A stretch of DNA of 30,199 bases, from the NCBI RefSeq assembly GCF_000281045.1, contig NW_008246164.1, positions 87,456 through 117,654 on the forward strand. Reading direction: 5' to 3'. Made by a program: the position numbers and the translations under genes. Positions 18,969 to 28,430 of this stretch are shown here, piece after piece (positions within the stretch are counted from its first letter, which is position 1; each line of letters begins with the position of its first letter). Origin of the DNA: Saprolegnia diclina VS20. Taxonomy: Eukaryota > Oomycota > Saprolegniomycetes > Saprolegniales > Saprolegniaceae. Under the pieces are notes generated by a model. That model saw only the letters and a list, made by a program, of their open reading frames with translations. It searched no databases and was not told the DNA's origin.

Positions 18969-21143
18969 CGGGCGCAACCAGAAAGTTCGGAAATGAGAGA
19001 CCACGCCGATGGCTGCGGCCGGCGTTCCCGTACACACCGTACATCCCGTACCTCTACCGCAAAGCGACACGAAATAGTGTACGCGTTGGTGGTACGCTCG
19101 CTGTTGACGCCCACGGAAATCTCGTTTGCGAGCCACGATGATGCTACAAGGGATGATCATGCAGACGCAATTTAGCCAAGAGTACTTTGTCGTGTGAAAG
19201 GTGTCGGTCGCGCTACCGCCTACTGGTCTAGTACAATACACTAAAATGTGGCTGTCGAGATATGGTTGTCGTTGTTGTGCCTGCCACTGGAACTAGTGTC
19301 CAACGGCTACCAACCAGTAAGGACCCAAGAGCCGCATGCCCTAAGCTTAGAGTCTACAGGCACGAAAATGACCCACGAAGCCGCGCCATAGGACCGTACG
19401 TGGCGATGAATCTAGCAAGCCCGTAAGCTACTTTATCTACTACAGTACAATCTGCTAGCTTTCCTATTCGACTGCAATAGAAGCTGCGAGTTCAAAGCTG
19501 CTTGAGGGCCAACTGCAAAGCTATAACGTTACCAAGCGTGCTACATCGTCCATGGTCGATTAGGAATGTGTCATTGCCGTTTGCGGGCGGTGGACGGTCG
19601 CCCGCCATCATACACTATTTCCGTCGTTTCGAAATCCAAGGGCGTACGTTCACCGTACAATCACCGTACCCCCTTTAACGTCGGGCCGGGCCTTTTCTTG
19701 CACTTGATGTTTGTATGTGCTGGAGAAAAACGCGGTTTCGGTTAAAGTCGTCGTGCCATCTGCTTGAATGGCTTGGCACAGTGGCATGGCTCAGCGCTGT
19801 AAGAAGGTTGCGGGGGCGTTGTGGGCCATAGAAATTTCTAGTGATTTGGCGGCGGCAACACAAGAATTCGTGAGGTACGGCGCGTCGTCTGATCACATCC
19901 AGGTGCGCATGTGTCCACGCCGCATCAAATAGGTACGCAAAAATGATCAAGGGGCCTCCTTGGTGACTTTACATTTGGGACACGGTTGGCGCGGCCACTT
20001 GAAGTTAGCACATTTTACGTACCAGCTCGTTCATAGATGGCCACTCGAGTCGGCTACAGCGCTATGTAGCTGCCTGCGCACTGCTCGAAGCGGCATTGCG
20101 CCCAGCTGGATGATAGCACCGAGGTGCAAGTACCGCGCCCCATGATGATGAGCCGTGCGCTCGAACGTTCGAGAGGCCCCATGTGAATGGAAGCAATGTC
20201 GCATGACTTGGTCTACGTTTGTCTGGTCACATGACGAGGGACGACCGAGGGACGGGATGCGTAACACGTTGAGTTGACGCTCGAAAGAATGCTTTATGAC
20301 GTACTAGTCGAATCGAATTATGGTCTGATCGACACCTGAAGAACTTAGTGGACTACTCGACTCTCTTGGAAGTCGTGGAAATGGCGTCCAGAGAGAAATG
20401 GTGTACCTTGTTTTCTGGGGCCGAGGAATCATAGGTTCAGGTGTTGCCGCCCATTGGTGCTGCTTCAATCACTCTCATCATCTGTGCAGGCGAATGCACC
20501 CAGTCGTAATGTACCTATGTACAAGGCCGGAACGTTGAAGCACCGCGAGACGTTGAAGCCGAGAGCGCGCCAAGGAAGAAACCGCAGCGTCGAACCACCT
20601 ACCATCTTCCAGTTGCGTGGCTCCACACTATGCGCGCAAGAAAGCTCTGCACAAGAGCTACCACCAGAGTTTCGACCGAAAGGGGAATCGAGTTGCGCCA
20701 TTCGACGGACGTCTCTGCTTTGTGAGGACATTCCGGGCAATCGATGGCCATAAAAATGGAGATGCGCTTTTTTATGGACAATGACAACACATAATGAGCG
20801 GCATCAACCACCGGAACACCGACTACAAGTCGTACTACACCTTGATAAGCAATCGATAACTACGAGTCTCTCTACATGGCATGAAGCAGAGATAGCGTCT
20901 GAGGGCAAATGCAGTTCTTTCAAACACCAAAACCTATTATCGTTGGGGGTTTCGGGGAAACTTCCACCTCGTCTCAAGAGCACCCGCGTGGGCAGCATTG
21001 GGCCCGACGTGCTGGTCTCTCTGCTAGCATGGCGACGTCAGATCGGACGTCCTTTACCAACCTCGCCGAGGTCGGGGACAAAATCAACGAGGTTGCACCT
21101 GAACCACTTGTGGGTCGCCTCACATCGCCTACATTAGCGCTCG
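18969..21143. other. Large gene-free stretch
   Basis: About 2.2 kb of lower GC content between the bZIP-like gene and the coiled-coil gene, which diverge. Short open frames occur on both strands (longest 118 codons at 20781-21137 plus, 91 codons at 19675-19950 minus). They overlap each other, carry no recognisable domain and lack the codon bias of the neighbouring genes. It should contain both promoters. I see no clear terminal repeats, although a worn-out transposon cannot be excluded. Confidence 0.5.
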
Positions 21144-23540
21144 ATGACGCCAGCGAAAAGCACTGACCGCCACATGCTCAAGAAGAAGGGACCCTCCAAT
21201 ACCCGCCGGTTCACCTCCCTCGACGCTTCCACTTGACGACCCAGTGCTTAGGCTATTGCCACTGGACCTCTCGGCGTTTGATGTGCCCAATTCCAAGTCC
21301 AAACGCATTTTTCAGCGCAAAGTCCGTCTCATCTCTAAGAATTCGAAGCGCCATGTCTGCATAGGACCTGGTCGAGGCCGTTCGACGGGTCAACTCGCCG
21401 ATCGTGCTGCCGTCTCGCTTCGAATCGACGTCGTCGCTCGGGAGCTCGTCGTCGCTCGGCAGCGTCCATGGCGACGGTCCCGAGTCGTCGTCCGACTCGA
21501 ACAAGGACGTGGCGACACTGGAAGACGGCGTCAACCTCAATGCGCGCAAGTACAATGAGCGCAAGCGCGTCGCCGACGCCAAGGAAAAAGAGCTCTCGAC
21601 GCTCGTGGACCAGTACCGAGCGATGCAGATCGAGACGGACGAGCTCGACCGGATCCAGAACCAAGAATCGCACGGCGCCAAGGAGATCCAGCGGCTCAAC
21701 ACCGAGATCGAAGAGTGCATGCTCTCGATGGAGGAAAAGGTACTTGGTGTTTTAGTCGTCCACTCTTGCGTAATGCTTATAGATGCACACGCGGCGACAG
21801 CTGGAACATATGATTCGGCGTCTCCAGACGAACCAAATCAAGTTTGACTCGCACATCCAGGCCATGTCGGTGGCTGTCGAGGCGAGTGCGCGCGAAGCCG
21901 AAGAAGTCCGCATTCTGAGCCGGCAGCTCGAAGCCGGCAAGTCGCGCACGATCCAGCTGCTCCAAGAGTACAGTATTTAACTCGTGCCACGACATGTATG
22001 TACGGAATCGATAGTCTGCAGCAGCAAGTGGTGATCGAGCGCAAGCAGCGCACACGAGAGCTCTCGGAGCACTCGATCAAGGCCAAGAACGCCGAACGTA
22101 TGGAGCAGTGGCGGCTCAAGCGCATGAAGCAGCGCTCCGAGCTCGCGGCCGAGGTACATTGGGCGAGCAACGCAGCGTGACATGTCTCGACTGTCCTAGC
22201 TCCGCGGCGACCTCTCGTACGACGAAGAGCGGCGGCTACTGCGCGACATTGAGAACCGGCGAAAGGCCAACGCCGACTTGGGCGCCGCAAACATGGAGAT
22301 TTCGCAGCGCGCGACGGACCACGACCAAGTCGTTGACCAAATGAAGCAAGTCACAGGCGCAAGCAGCCTCCAGGATGTCGTCGACAAGTTTGCGGCCCAG
22401 AGCTTGAGCAACCAGTCGCTCGAGAAGGAAAAAGTGCGCGCCGAAGCGCGACTCTCGAACGCGAAATTCGCCAAGGAGAATGCACTCAAGGCGCTCAACG
22501 ACTTGAAGGCGTCCGGTATTGGCGGCATTGAGCTCAATCGGTGCGCTTCTTGTTGTGTTCATTTTGAGATTCATCGGTGGCGGGTAGGGATGTGTACACC
22601 GCGCTGGAGAATGACATTTTACAAGCAAAAGGCCTTCTCAAGACCAACAAGGCTGCGTACGACTGCTTGGACGGTGTCCTTGCGGCCGTCCGCCAGGGGG
22701 CCAGCAGCCTCGTGCAACGCCTCGCACCGTTCGACGTGGGTTCCATTTTGGGTCGAGTCTGTTTGATCGCATGTATCATGAATGTAGGAGCTCCTCGAGA
22801 TCAACGACGACGCACTCGTGACGCTCAACGGCAAGGACACGGGCCACGACTTGCTCTCGATCGCCGAAATCAAATTTGCCAAAGTCGTCGAGCTCGTCGG
22901 CCAGCAAAACGGCGCCGGCGGCGGCTTCACCGGGTACGGCGGCGACGGCGACGACGGCTTTGACGACCATGGCGGCCGCCACGACCACGGTGACGAGGCC
23001 AAGCACCTTATCTGGTCGCCCCACGGCAACTCGGACCCGGTCGTCCATCGCAACAACATTCGGGTCAAGGCCAAGACGGGCGGACACCCAGACAGCGCAC
23101 GCTCGGATGCATCGAGCTCGTCGGGCGTCGGCGACGACGAGCCGGTGGTCGCCAACGGCCCGATCCTCGACGTGCTCGTGCCGTCGCGCGACATTCTCAA
23201 GATGAGCAGCAACCGTCATTTCTCCGAAGTGATGCGAAAAAAAGAGGTACAATATTGTCCATCAATTCTCTACCACGGGCGAGTAGCTCGCGGAGAAGCG
23301 CAAGAACGCGACCGAGCGCGGCATCTCGGACGAAGAACTCACGTCCAAACTCAAGAAAAAGAATCAGGTATGTATCAACCTATCAGCGTATCAACTGGAC
23401 GCGGGGCGTAGAACGAAGCGGACAAGCGCCTCTCGACAAATCCTCTCCTGCGCATGGGGCTGCCCCCCGGCGTCTCGCAAAAGGACGACGCGTTGACCAA
23501 GTCGAACGCGTTCATTACGCAAATGCCGCAGCTTTTATAG
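21144..23540 (+). CDS. ODAD3: Outer dynein arm docking coiled-coil protein (ODAD3/CCDC151-like)
   Basis: Ten exons (21144-21208, 21252-21321, 21365-21739, 21783-21967, 22015-22153, 22200-22540, 22588-22735, 22788-23246, 23287-23367, 23412-23540) give 663 residues; human ODAD3 has 595. All nine introns (40-52 bp) end in TAG and preserve phase. ODAD3 (ODA10 in Chlamydomonas) helps tether outer dynein arms to doublet microtubules, fitting a zoospore-forming organism. From about residue 90 it is nearly continuous coiled coil (NARKYNERKRVADAKEKEL, QLEHMIRRLQTNQIKFDSH). A TGASSLQDVVDKFAAQS block (330-346) resembles the conserved TGV..-EV..KF segment of the family. Residues 482-511 are a Gly/Asp/His-rich disordered insert, followed by a Ser-rich linker. 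The start ATG is reached only through a 43-bp first intron. Alternatives are the related docking proteins ODAD1/CCDC114 and CCDC63. Confidence 0.68.
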
Positions 23541-23586
23541 ACACTAGTACTATAGTTTACACCACAAACACACGACGTAGTATGAT

Positions 23587-24750
23587 TCAAAACACAGCTT
23601 TGAAGAGACGGCGCGCCACGTACGGGAACCTTGGCACACAGAAGTGGCGTGTACCTTCATAAGACGTGTCGACCGAGAGTGCTATCAGCTTGAAGCAAGA
23701 CCTCGTGCGAACAGGCCCGTCGCCACCGTCCAAACTGCGCTCTTGGTGGAGCTCCAGTCGGCGCTTCCACTCGTCGATCGGGGCATGGAGCTCTTGCGGC
23801 GTCTTGGGGCGACGACCACGTCCCAGCCATCGGCAAAGAAGCCGCGTGGCCGAGTCAAAGTCGCACTCCAAGCCCGTTGGGCTCTCGAGAAAGACGAGAA
23901 ACGTTGCGCAACTGAGGCAGTCGTGACGCGCCGACGGAGGCGTGAGACCGCGGACGGTCAAATCGTCGAGCGTCGGAAGCGCGACGTCTGCTTCGGCTTC
24001 GAGTCGCCCGACGCCGGCGCGGGCAAGGTGGTCCACGACGGCCTCAGCGAGTGAAATGAGACTTCTAGGAGACGAAATACAGTGCTGCGGTAGGTCGCGA
24101 GGCTACGATCGGGCATAACTACGAGCGTCAAAGTCACTTGGTGCGCAAAAAAGACGAACGCATTCGGTGTCCAGGTGTGCACCACGTCGGCGGCGTCACG
24201 GGCGAGCCCGGTTGCCGTGGGGGCATAATGCTGTAGGAAAAGCCGACTGTCACCAACGCGAGTGGACTCGTCGCTGCGAATGATGAGCTGCGGCACCGAC
24301 TGCAGCAGCAACGCTCCAAGATGACTCGCTGCCCGTGCTGGCATCGACACGTGGCGGCGCAGTAGTGCTGCGATGGCCGGCACAAGGCGTGCTCCACGTC
24401 CGCCACAAACTGCCGAGAAGGGCACACCGCGGCTGACACTACGGTGGGCGCCAGCACCGCGAGGGGACACTACGTCTTGGGCTTTCGTTGCACGAGACCG
24501 AGCATGTAGCGTGTGCAGGATCCAGAAATGCATCGACGTTGAGCAAGAGACTGCGTGGAAGATGCGACACGAGCCACTCAGCGGCGCGTCCATGCCATCG
24601 ACCTGCAGGCGCGGAGAATCACGCGGATGCAGCCCGCGGCCCGTGGCGAACGGCTTGGCCGGGCGTCGGATCGCGGCCAGCGCTCGCTCGAGGCCCTGGC
24701 GCACCGGCGCTGCCATTCCGTCCAAGAATCGGTACGTGCCAAACGCGATC
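23587..24750 (-). pseudogene. Decayed fragment of the oxygenase-like family
   Basis: Two minus-strand open stretches in different frames (about 24750-24045 and 24050-23587) abut near 24047 with no plausible intron between them, so a frameshift is likely. The second stretch contains DCLSCATFLVFLESPT, matching CHCAMCSDVHAFLASPT near residue 755 of the intact gene at 25451-27976 (shared C-x2-C then FL-x-SPT). Only the C-terminal third of the family is represented: there is no start codon, no oxygenase-like domain, and an in-frame stop just before 24750. It is convergent with the coiled-coil gene (46 bp apart) and lies head-to-head with the intact relative. It is probably a tandem duplicate that has lost its 5' part; expression as a short protein is unlikely. 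Confidence 0.42.
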
Positions 24751-24765
24751 CGCTAAGGTTTTACT

Positions 24766-24847
24766 TTAACCTCATGGTTTAAACAGGTTGGACGAGAAAA
24801 ACCCGCTCGTCTCGGGACGTAATACTCAGGTTACACATGAGGTTAAA
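24766..24847. repeat. Perfect 12-bp inverted repeat
   Basis: TTTAACCTCATG at 24766-24777 is repeated in reverse complement as CATGAGGTTAAA at 24836-24847, with a 58-bp spacer. It sits exactly where the decayed oxygenase-like fragment breaks off. It could be a hairpin, an operator, or the ends of a tiny element; the sequence alone does not decide. Confidence 0.5.
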
Positions 24848-25450
24848 CTGCCGTTGGTGCTGTCGCTTCAATACACTGAAGAGGCGACGGTGCTGGTGTC
24901 CGCAGTAAGCGCCAAATTAAACAAGTTGTCCGTGAGCGAAGACGTCGTGGCATGGGCCGACCAGCACGGGCGAATGCGGTGCTGAGGTTGCTTGCGTCCG
25001 GTATCCGGATGTTTGCCACCATCGTGTTTTATGTGAAAAACAATGTGCGAAATGTGTTTTCACACAAAGTGGCGTGATATTAGAATACCGCTCGCACGCG
25101 ATCCACCGAGACGCGATGGCCGGTGCGTGTCGGTGGCCTCACGCTGCAATGAACACAGTCACTGTGCACGCTCCGGACGCGCTTGTGCTCGGCGTCTAAG
25201 TGCACGCCACTTCCTTTCTGAGCCGTGCTTATTCCTCACTCGCCCTCAGCGCTACACGACGATGGCCGTCGGTCTGCAGCACTCGAGCCGACCACGCCGC
25301 TTCTCGCAACCAAGCACGCTGTCATGACCGCCATCGACTTGCTCCCAGCGAGACCTCTTGCCAACACTGCGAATACGACCTGGTAGGACCCTTTACGCGT
25401 GGGCTGGCTTTTCCCACCTCTTTTTTCTCCCAGAACCGCAATTGCCTCGC
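24848..25450. other. Promoter-side gap of the oxygenase-like gene
   Basis: About 600 bases before the plus-strand oxygenase-like gene. A 65-codon frame at 24788-24985 has no recognisable domain. An ATG at 25324 opens a 20-codon frame that stops at 25383. It could be a first exon spliced to the main frame or a small upstream frame; I could not find a convincing junction. A pyrimidine-rich tract ending in CCCAG (about 25410-25434) lies just before the chosen start. Confidence 0.4.
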
Positions 25451-27976
25451 ATGGCCGACGCGACGCCAGCGTATCAGGGCTACCTTCGGACGCTGGCGAC
25501 GCTCGCTCGAAGCGAGACCCCGTGCGTGGTTGGCGTCGTCGCTGCCGTGCACCGAGGCCTCGTGGCCGTCGAGCGCCTTAGCAATCGGACGTACGAGCGC
25601 ATTGGCTGGCCGCTCTCATCGTCGCAAGGTGCGTACCTCTTCCGGCGCCATGCTCACGACGGCACGACGTGCATCATTCCAGCGACCAGGCTCCTCGTGC
25701 ACGACGGCGCGATCGTGCCCATTGCGCTGCATTGCACCGACACGCTGCTTCGCCCACCGCGCCGCGTCGTGCTGCGCATGTCGCATCTCGTGCTCACGCG
25801 CGCCGGCGGCGACGTTGGTCCGTACCTTCCGACTCGATCGCCGCCGCAAGGCGTCTTTGGCTACGTGGTCTTGCTGCTGCCAACGTCGGCGACCGGTGGC
25901 ACTTTGACGCTGACGCCGACGAGCACGCTCCTGCGATGGCGCCAGGGCCAGGACGGGGCGATCCTCGGGACCTTCCACGACGCCGAGCACGCTACGTTCG
26001 ACAGTGTCCAGACAGGCTACCGCATTGCGCTGGTCTACGCCATCGTGTACACAGAGCATGTTTCTCGCCTCAATCTGCTCGAGCAACTGCCTGTCTGGGC
26101 ATCGCAGCTGCAGGCGACCGCGACGACGTACGCGTGGCACTGGCGACGCACGTACACGGACCTGGAGTTTAGCGTTTTGGCGCCGCCCGACATGCGGGTC
26201 GTCGCTGCGCTCGTGGGCAGCAACTGCTTTGACGTGGCTTTTGCTCGCATCCTCTGGAGCCAGCGCGACGCTCTGTGGATCGTGGTCAAGGCCGTATTGC
26301 ATCCCGAGAGCCAGCTGCTCGCCAGCGTCTACTTGGCCGGCCAGGCGCTTCCTGCCGTTCTCAACGCGACGCCGACGCCGCCAGACGATGGCGCCATCAC
26401 GACGTGCCTCGTGTTTTGGTCGCGCCTGCACCGCCACCGGCTTCCCGGCTTTCGCCGCACACTAACCCAGCTCGAGCGCGTCTTGCAACATGGGCTTGGT
26501 GCGTGTGCGACGCACCTCGTCACGAGCTTGATCGACATGCTCTTTGACGCAAGCGCGCTGCCCGCGCATCGGTACCTGGATGTGCCCGACGCCGTCCAAC
26601 TCGGTCGCGTCCTCACACAGTATCGGCGCGTGGTGCTGCTTCAGCTCTTGGTCGTCAGCTACGTCCCGGTCGCGGTGACACGCTCGCAGCTTGGACGCTT
26701 CCTGCACTGGCTCCCAACGGCCATCACAGAGGTCGGCTGCGATCCGTTGGCATCTGCGCTACTGCAGCTCGTGGACGAACAAACGTGTACGTGGTGCGTG
26801 GTCTCGGATGTCTTGTCATTTCTTGTCGATCTCATGCAACTCTCGGAGCGCTCAGAGACGGGCGACTTTGTCAAGATGGGGTACCAACGGCTGCTGCCAC
26901 AGCTGCTGCTGTGTCACGACGCGCCGTCGACGCCGACGGCCAGTCGCCGCATCGTGTCGGCGCTGCTTTGCTTGGAGAACTTTGCCGTCGCACGCACCGA
27001 GGCGGACGTCCGCGGGCGGCTCGCACGCCTTCCCAGCAGCGTCCTCGGGACCATTGATACGTACTTGCAGCCGAGCTTGATGAGCGTGCTCGCTGCCAGA
27101 GCCGACGTGTGGGACCCTATGTCGGTCGTCGCTCCCGTGCTCGTGACGCTTCTCGATGCGCTGCCGGCGCTGCATGTGCCCACGTACGTGGCCTACGTTC
27201 TCGATGCATTTGACGCTCGGCCGCCGGCCTTCAACGCCACCGGTCTTGGCTCGATTTTTGCTCTGAGTCCAAGCCGATTCGAGCGCTGCGTCGAGCGGTA
27301 CATGGGCGCATTCGACTCGGACATCGCGCTCGCCAGCGTCAAGTATCTGCAACGTATCGAGACTGTCCCGCCACTGGTCCACTCGTGCCTGTTGACGTCG
27401 GCCATGCTCGTGCTGGCGCAGGTGCGGCGGTTGGCGGCCGGCGAGCACCCGATCCCCGCGGTGCTTCCTGCAGCCGTCGAGATGCTCTATCGACTGGGCT
27501 TTGGCCACGCGCTTGTGGGGTACCTCAATGCGCTGACGCCCACCACCCTTCACGTCGCACGCCGCGTTCTCTTGCCCGTGTACGACGTCGTGGTGCAGCA
27601 CGCGCCGGGTGGCGTGCTGACAGAGCTCCTTCGACAGCTTGTTCTCGTGCACCTGGCCTCGGTGCCCCCCGTCCATCGCCCTGACTGGGCTTTGGCCGCG
27701 CCAGCACTGCCGTGTCATTGCGCCATGTGCTCGGACGTCCACGCGTTCCTGGCCTCGCCCACGCGAGGCGCGTGGGAGGCCTGCGTCGACCACGTCTGCG
27801 TGCAACTCGATGGCTACTTGCGCTTTGCGGCCGTCGCTCTGGCTTCGCTCGGTGTGCTCGTCACAACACATGACGCTCGTCTTTTGCTGCAGAAACACCG
27901 CTACCATGACGTGGCAGCGTACGAAGCCGACGTTGCAACGATCGCACGCTTGTCGGAAGCGGCCCCTGTCAAATAA
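25451..27976 (+). CDS. 2OG-Fe(II) oxygenase-like protein (intact member)
   Basis: A single exon of 841 residues from ATG 25451 (MADATPAYQG) to TAA 27976. The frame is open for a short way upstream without an ATG, so a 5' exon is possible. Residues about 110-200 carry the oxygenase-like core: GVFGYVVLLLPTSATGGTL, then LGTFHDAEHATF with H180, and GYRIALVYAIVY with R191. This matches the family blocks FGTLVV-LP, CEHEV and GyR. The first iron-binding HxD is not seen (PYLPTR sits there), so activity is doubtful. The remaining 640 residues are a long helical region of unknown role ending in a Cys cluster CHCAMC (755-760) and FLASPT. Large Saprolegniales proteins with this arrangement are usually annotated only by the oxygenase fold. 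Relatives in the window are at 1-1833 and 23587-24750. Confidence 0.75.
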   Translation: MADATPAYQGYLRTLATLARSETPCVVGVVAAVHRGLVAVERLSNRTYERIGWPLSSSQGAYLFRRHAHDGTTCIIPATRLLVHDGAIVPIALHCTDTLLRPPRRVVLRMSHLVLTRAGGDVGPYLPTRSPPQGVFGYVVLLLPTSATGGTLTLTPTSTLLRWRQGQDGAILGTFHDAEHATFDSVQTGYRIALVYAIVYTEHVSRLNLLEQLPVWASQLQATATTYAWHWRRTYTDLEFSVLAPPDMRVVAALVGSNCFDVAFARILWSQRDALWIVVKAVLHPESQLLASVYLAGQALPAVLNATPTPPDDGAITTCLVFWSRLHRHRLPGFRRTLTQLERVLQHGLGACATHLVTSLIDMLFDASALPAHRYLDVPDAVQLGRVLTQYRRVVLLQLLVVSYVPVAVTRSQLGRFLHWLPTAITEVGCDPLASALLQLVDEQTCTWCVVSDVLSFLVDLMQLSERSETGDFVKMGYQRLLPQLLLCHDAPSTPTASRRIVSALLCLENFAVARTEADVRGRLARLPSSVLGTIDTYLQPSLMSVLAARADVWDPMSVVAPVLVTLLDALPALHVPTYVAYVLDAFDARPPAFNATGLGSIFALSPSRFERCVERYMGAFDSDIALASVKYLQRIETVPPLVHSCLLTSAMLVLAQVRRLAAGEHPIPAVLPAAVEMLYRLGFGHALVGYLNALTPTTLHVARRVLLPVYDVVVQHAPGGVLTELLRQLVLVHLASVPPVHRPDWALAAPALPCHCAMCSDVHAFLASPTRGAWEACVDHVCVQLDGYLRFAAVALASLGVLVTTHDARLLLQKHRYHDVAAYEADVATIARLSEAAPVK

Positions 27977-28430
27977 ACCGATATTAACAGTCTATGTCAT
28001 CGCAAGAAGCGTGTACGGTACACTGTTGCATGGTGGCCCTTTGTCGCAGCCGACCAGGGGTCCCATGAGGTGCTCACGTCTGGCGTTGGAAGCAGGCTGC
28101 CGTCAAAAGCTGCATCCTTCATGGTACTAGCTCGACTTGCTGTTGCTTAATAGCAGCAGCAGCACTGTCCTCGCCCAAGCAAGCTCGTCCAACGCGCGCC
28201 TCGACGCACGATTTTCACACTTAGGGTAGGGGTAGGGCAAATTGATTTTTATAAAAAACAACACAGGTTGTAACGTCGTGAAGCGTGTTGCCTACTAGTA
28301 GTAGCGTTCTATCATCGGGTCCTCATGCTGAACCTTCTCCAATGTGTATGGTTGCATCAGCTCAACAAACAATACTAGTAGACAATATGTGTCGTGGTAT
28401 TTCTATAACCTTTCGGTGGGTTCAGGTGAC
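27977..28430. other. Convergent intergenic stretch
   Basis: About 450 bases between the ends of the oxygenase-like gene and the second CorA-like gene. It contains a GGGTAGGGGTAGGG run near 28223, too short and irregular to be a telomere tract, and a small CAGCAGCAGCA run near 28155. I see no coding signal. Confidence 0.5.

Noticed and set aside
17775-19175. 466-codon open frame on the plus strand opposite the bZIP-like gene
   Set aside because: It mirrors the GC-rich third positions of the real gene. Its composition is Arg/Val/Asp-heavy with no domain, and it is a by-product of codon bias.
19675-19950. 91-codon minus-strand frame, considered as a transposase relic
   Set aside because: No catalytic motif, zinc-binding pattern or flanking repeats could be seen.
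28215-28242. Telomere-like GGGTAGGGGTAGGG run
   Set aside because: Only about three irregular units, internal to the contig and flanked by genes on both sides.
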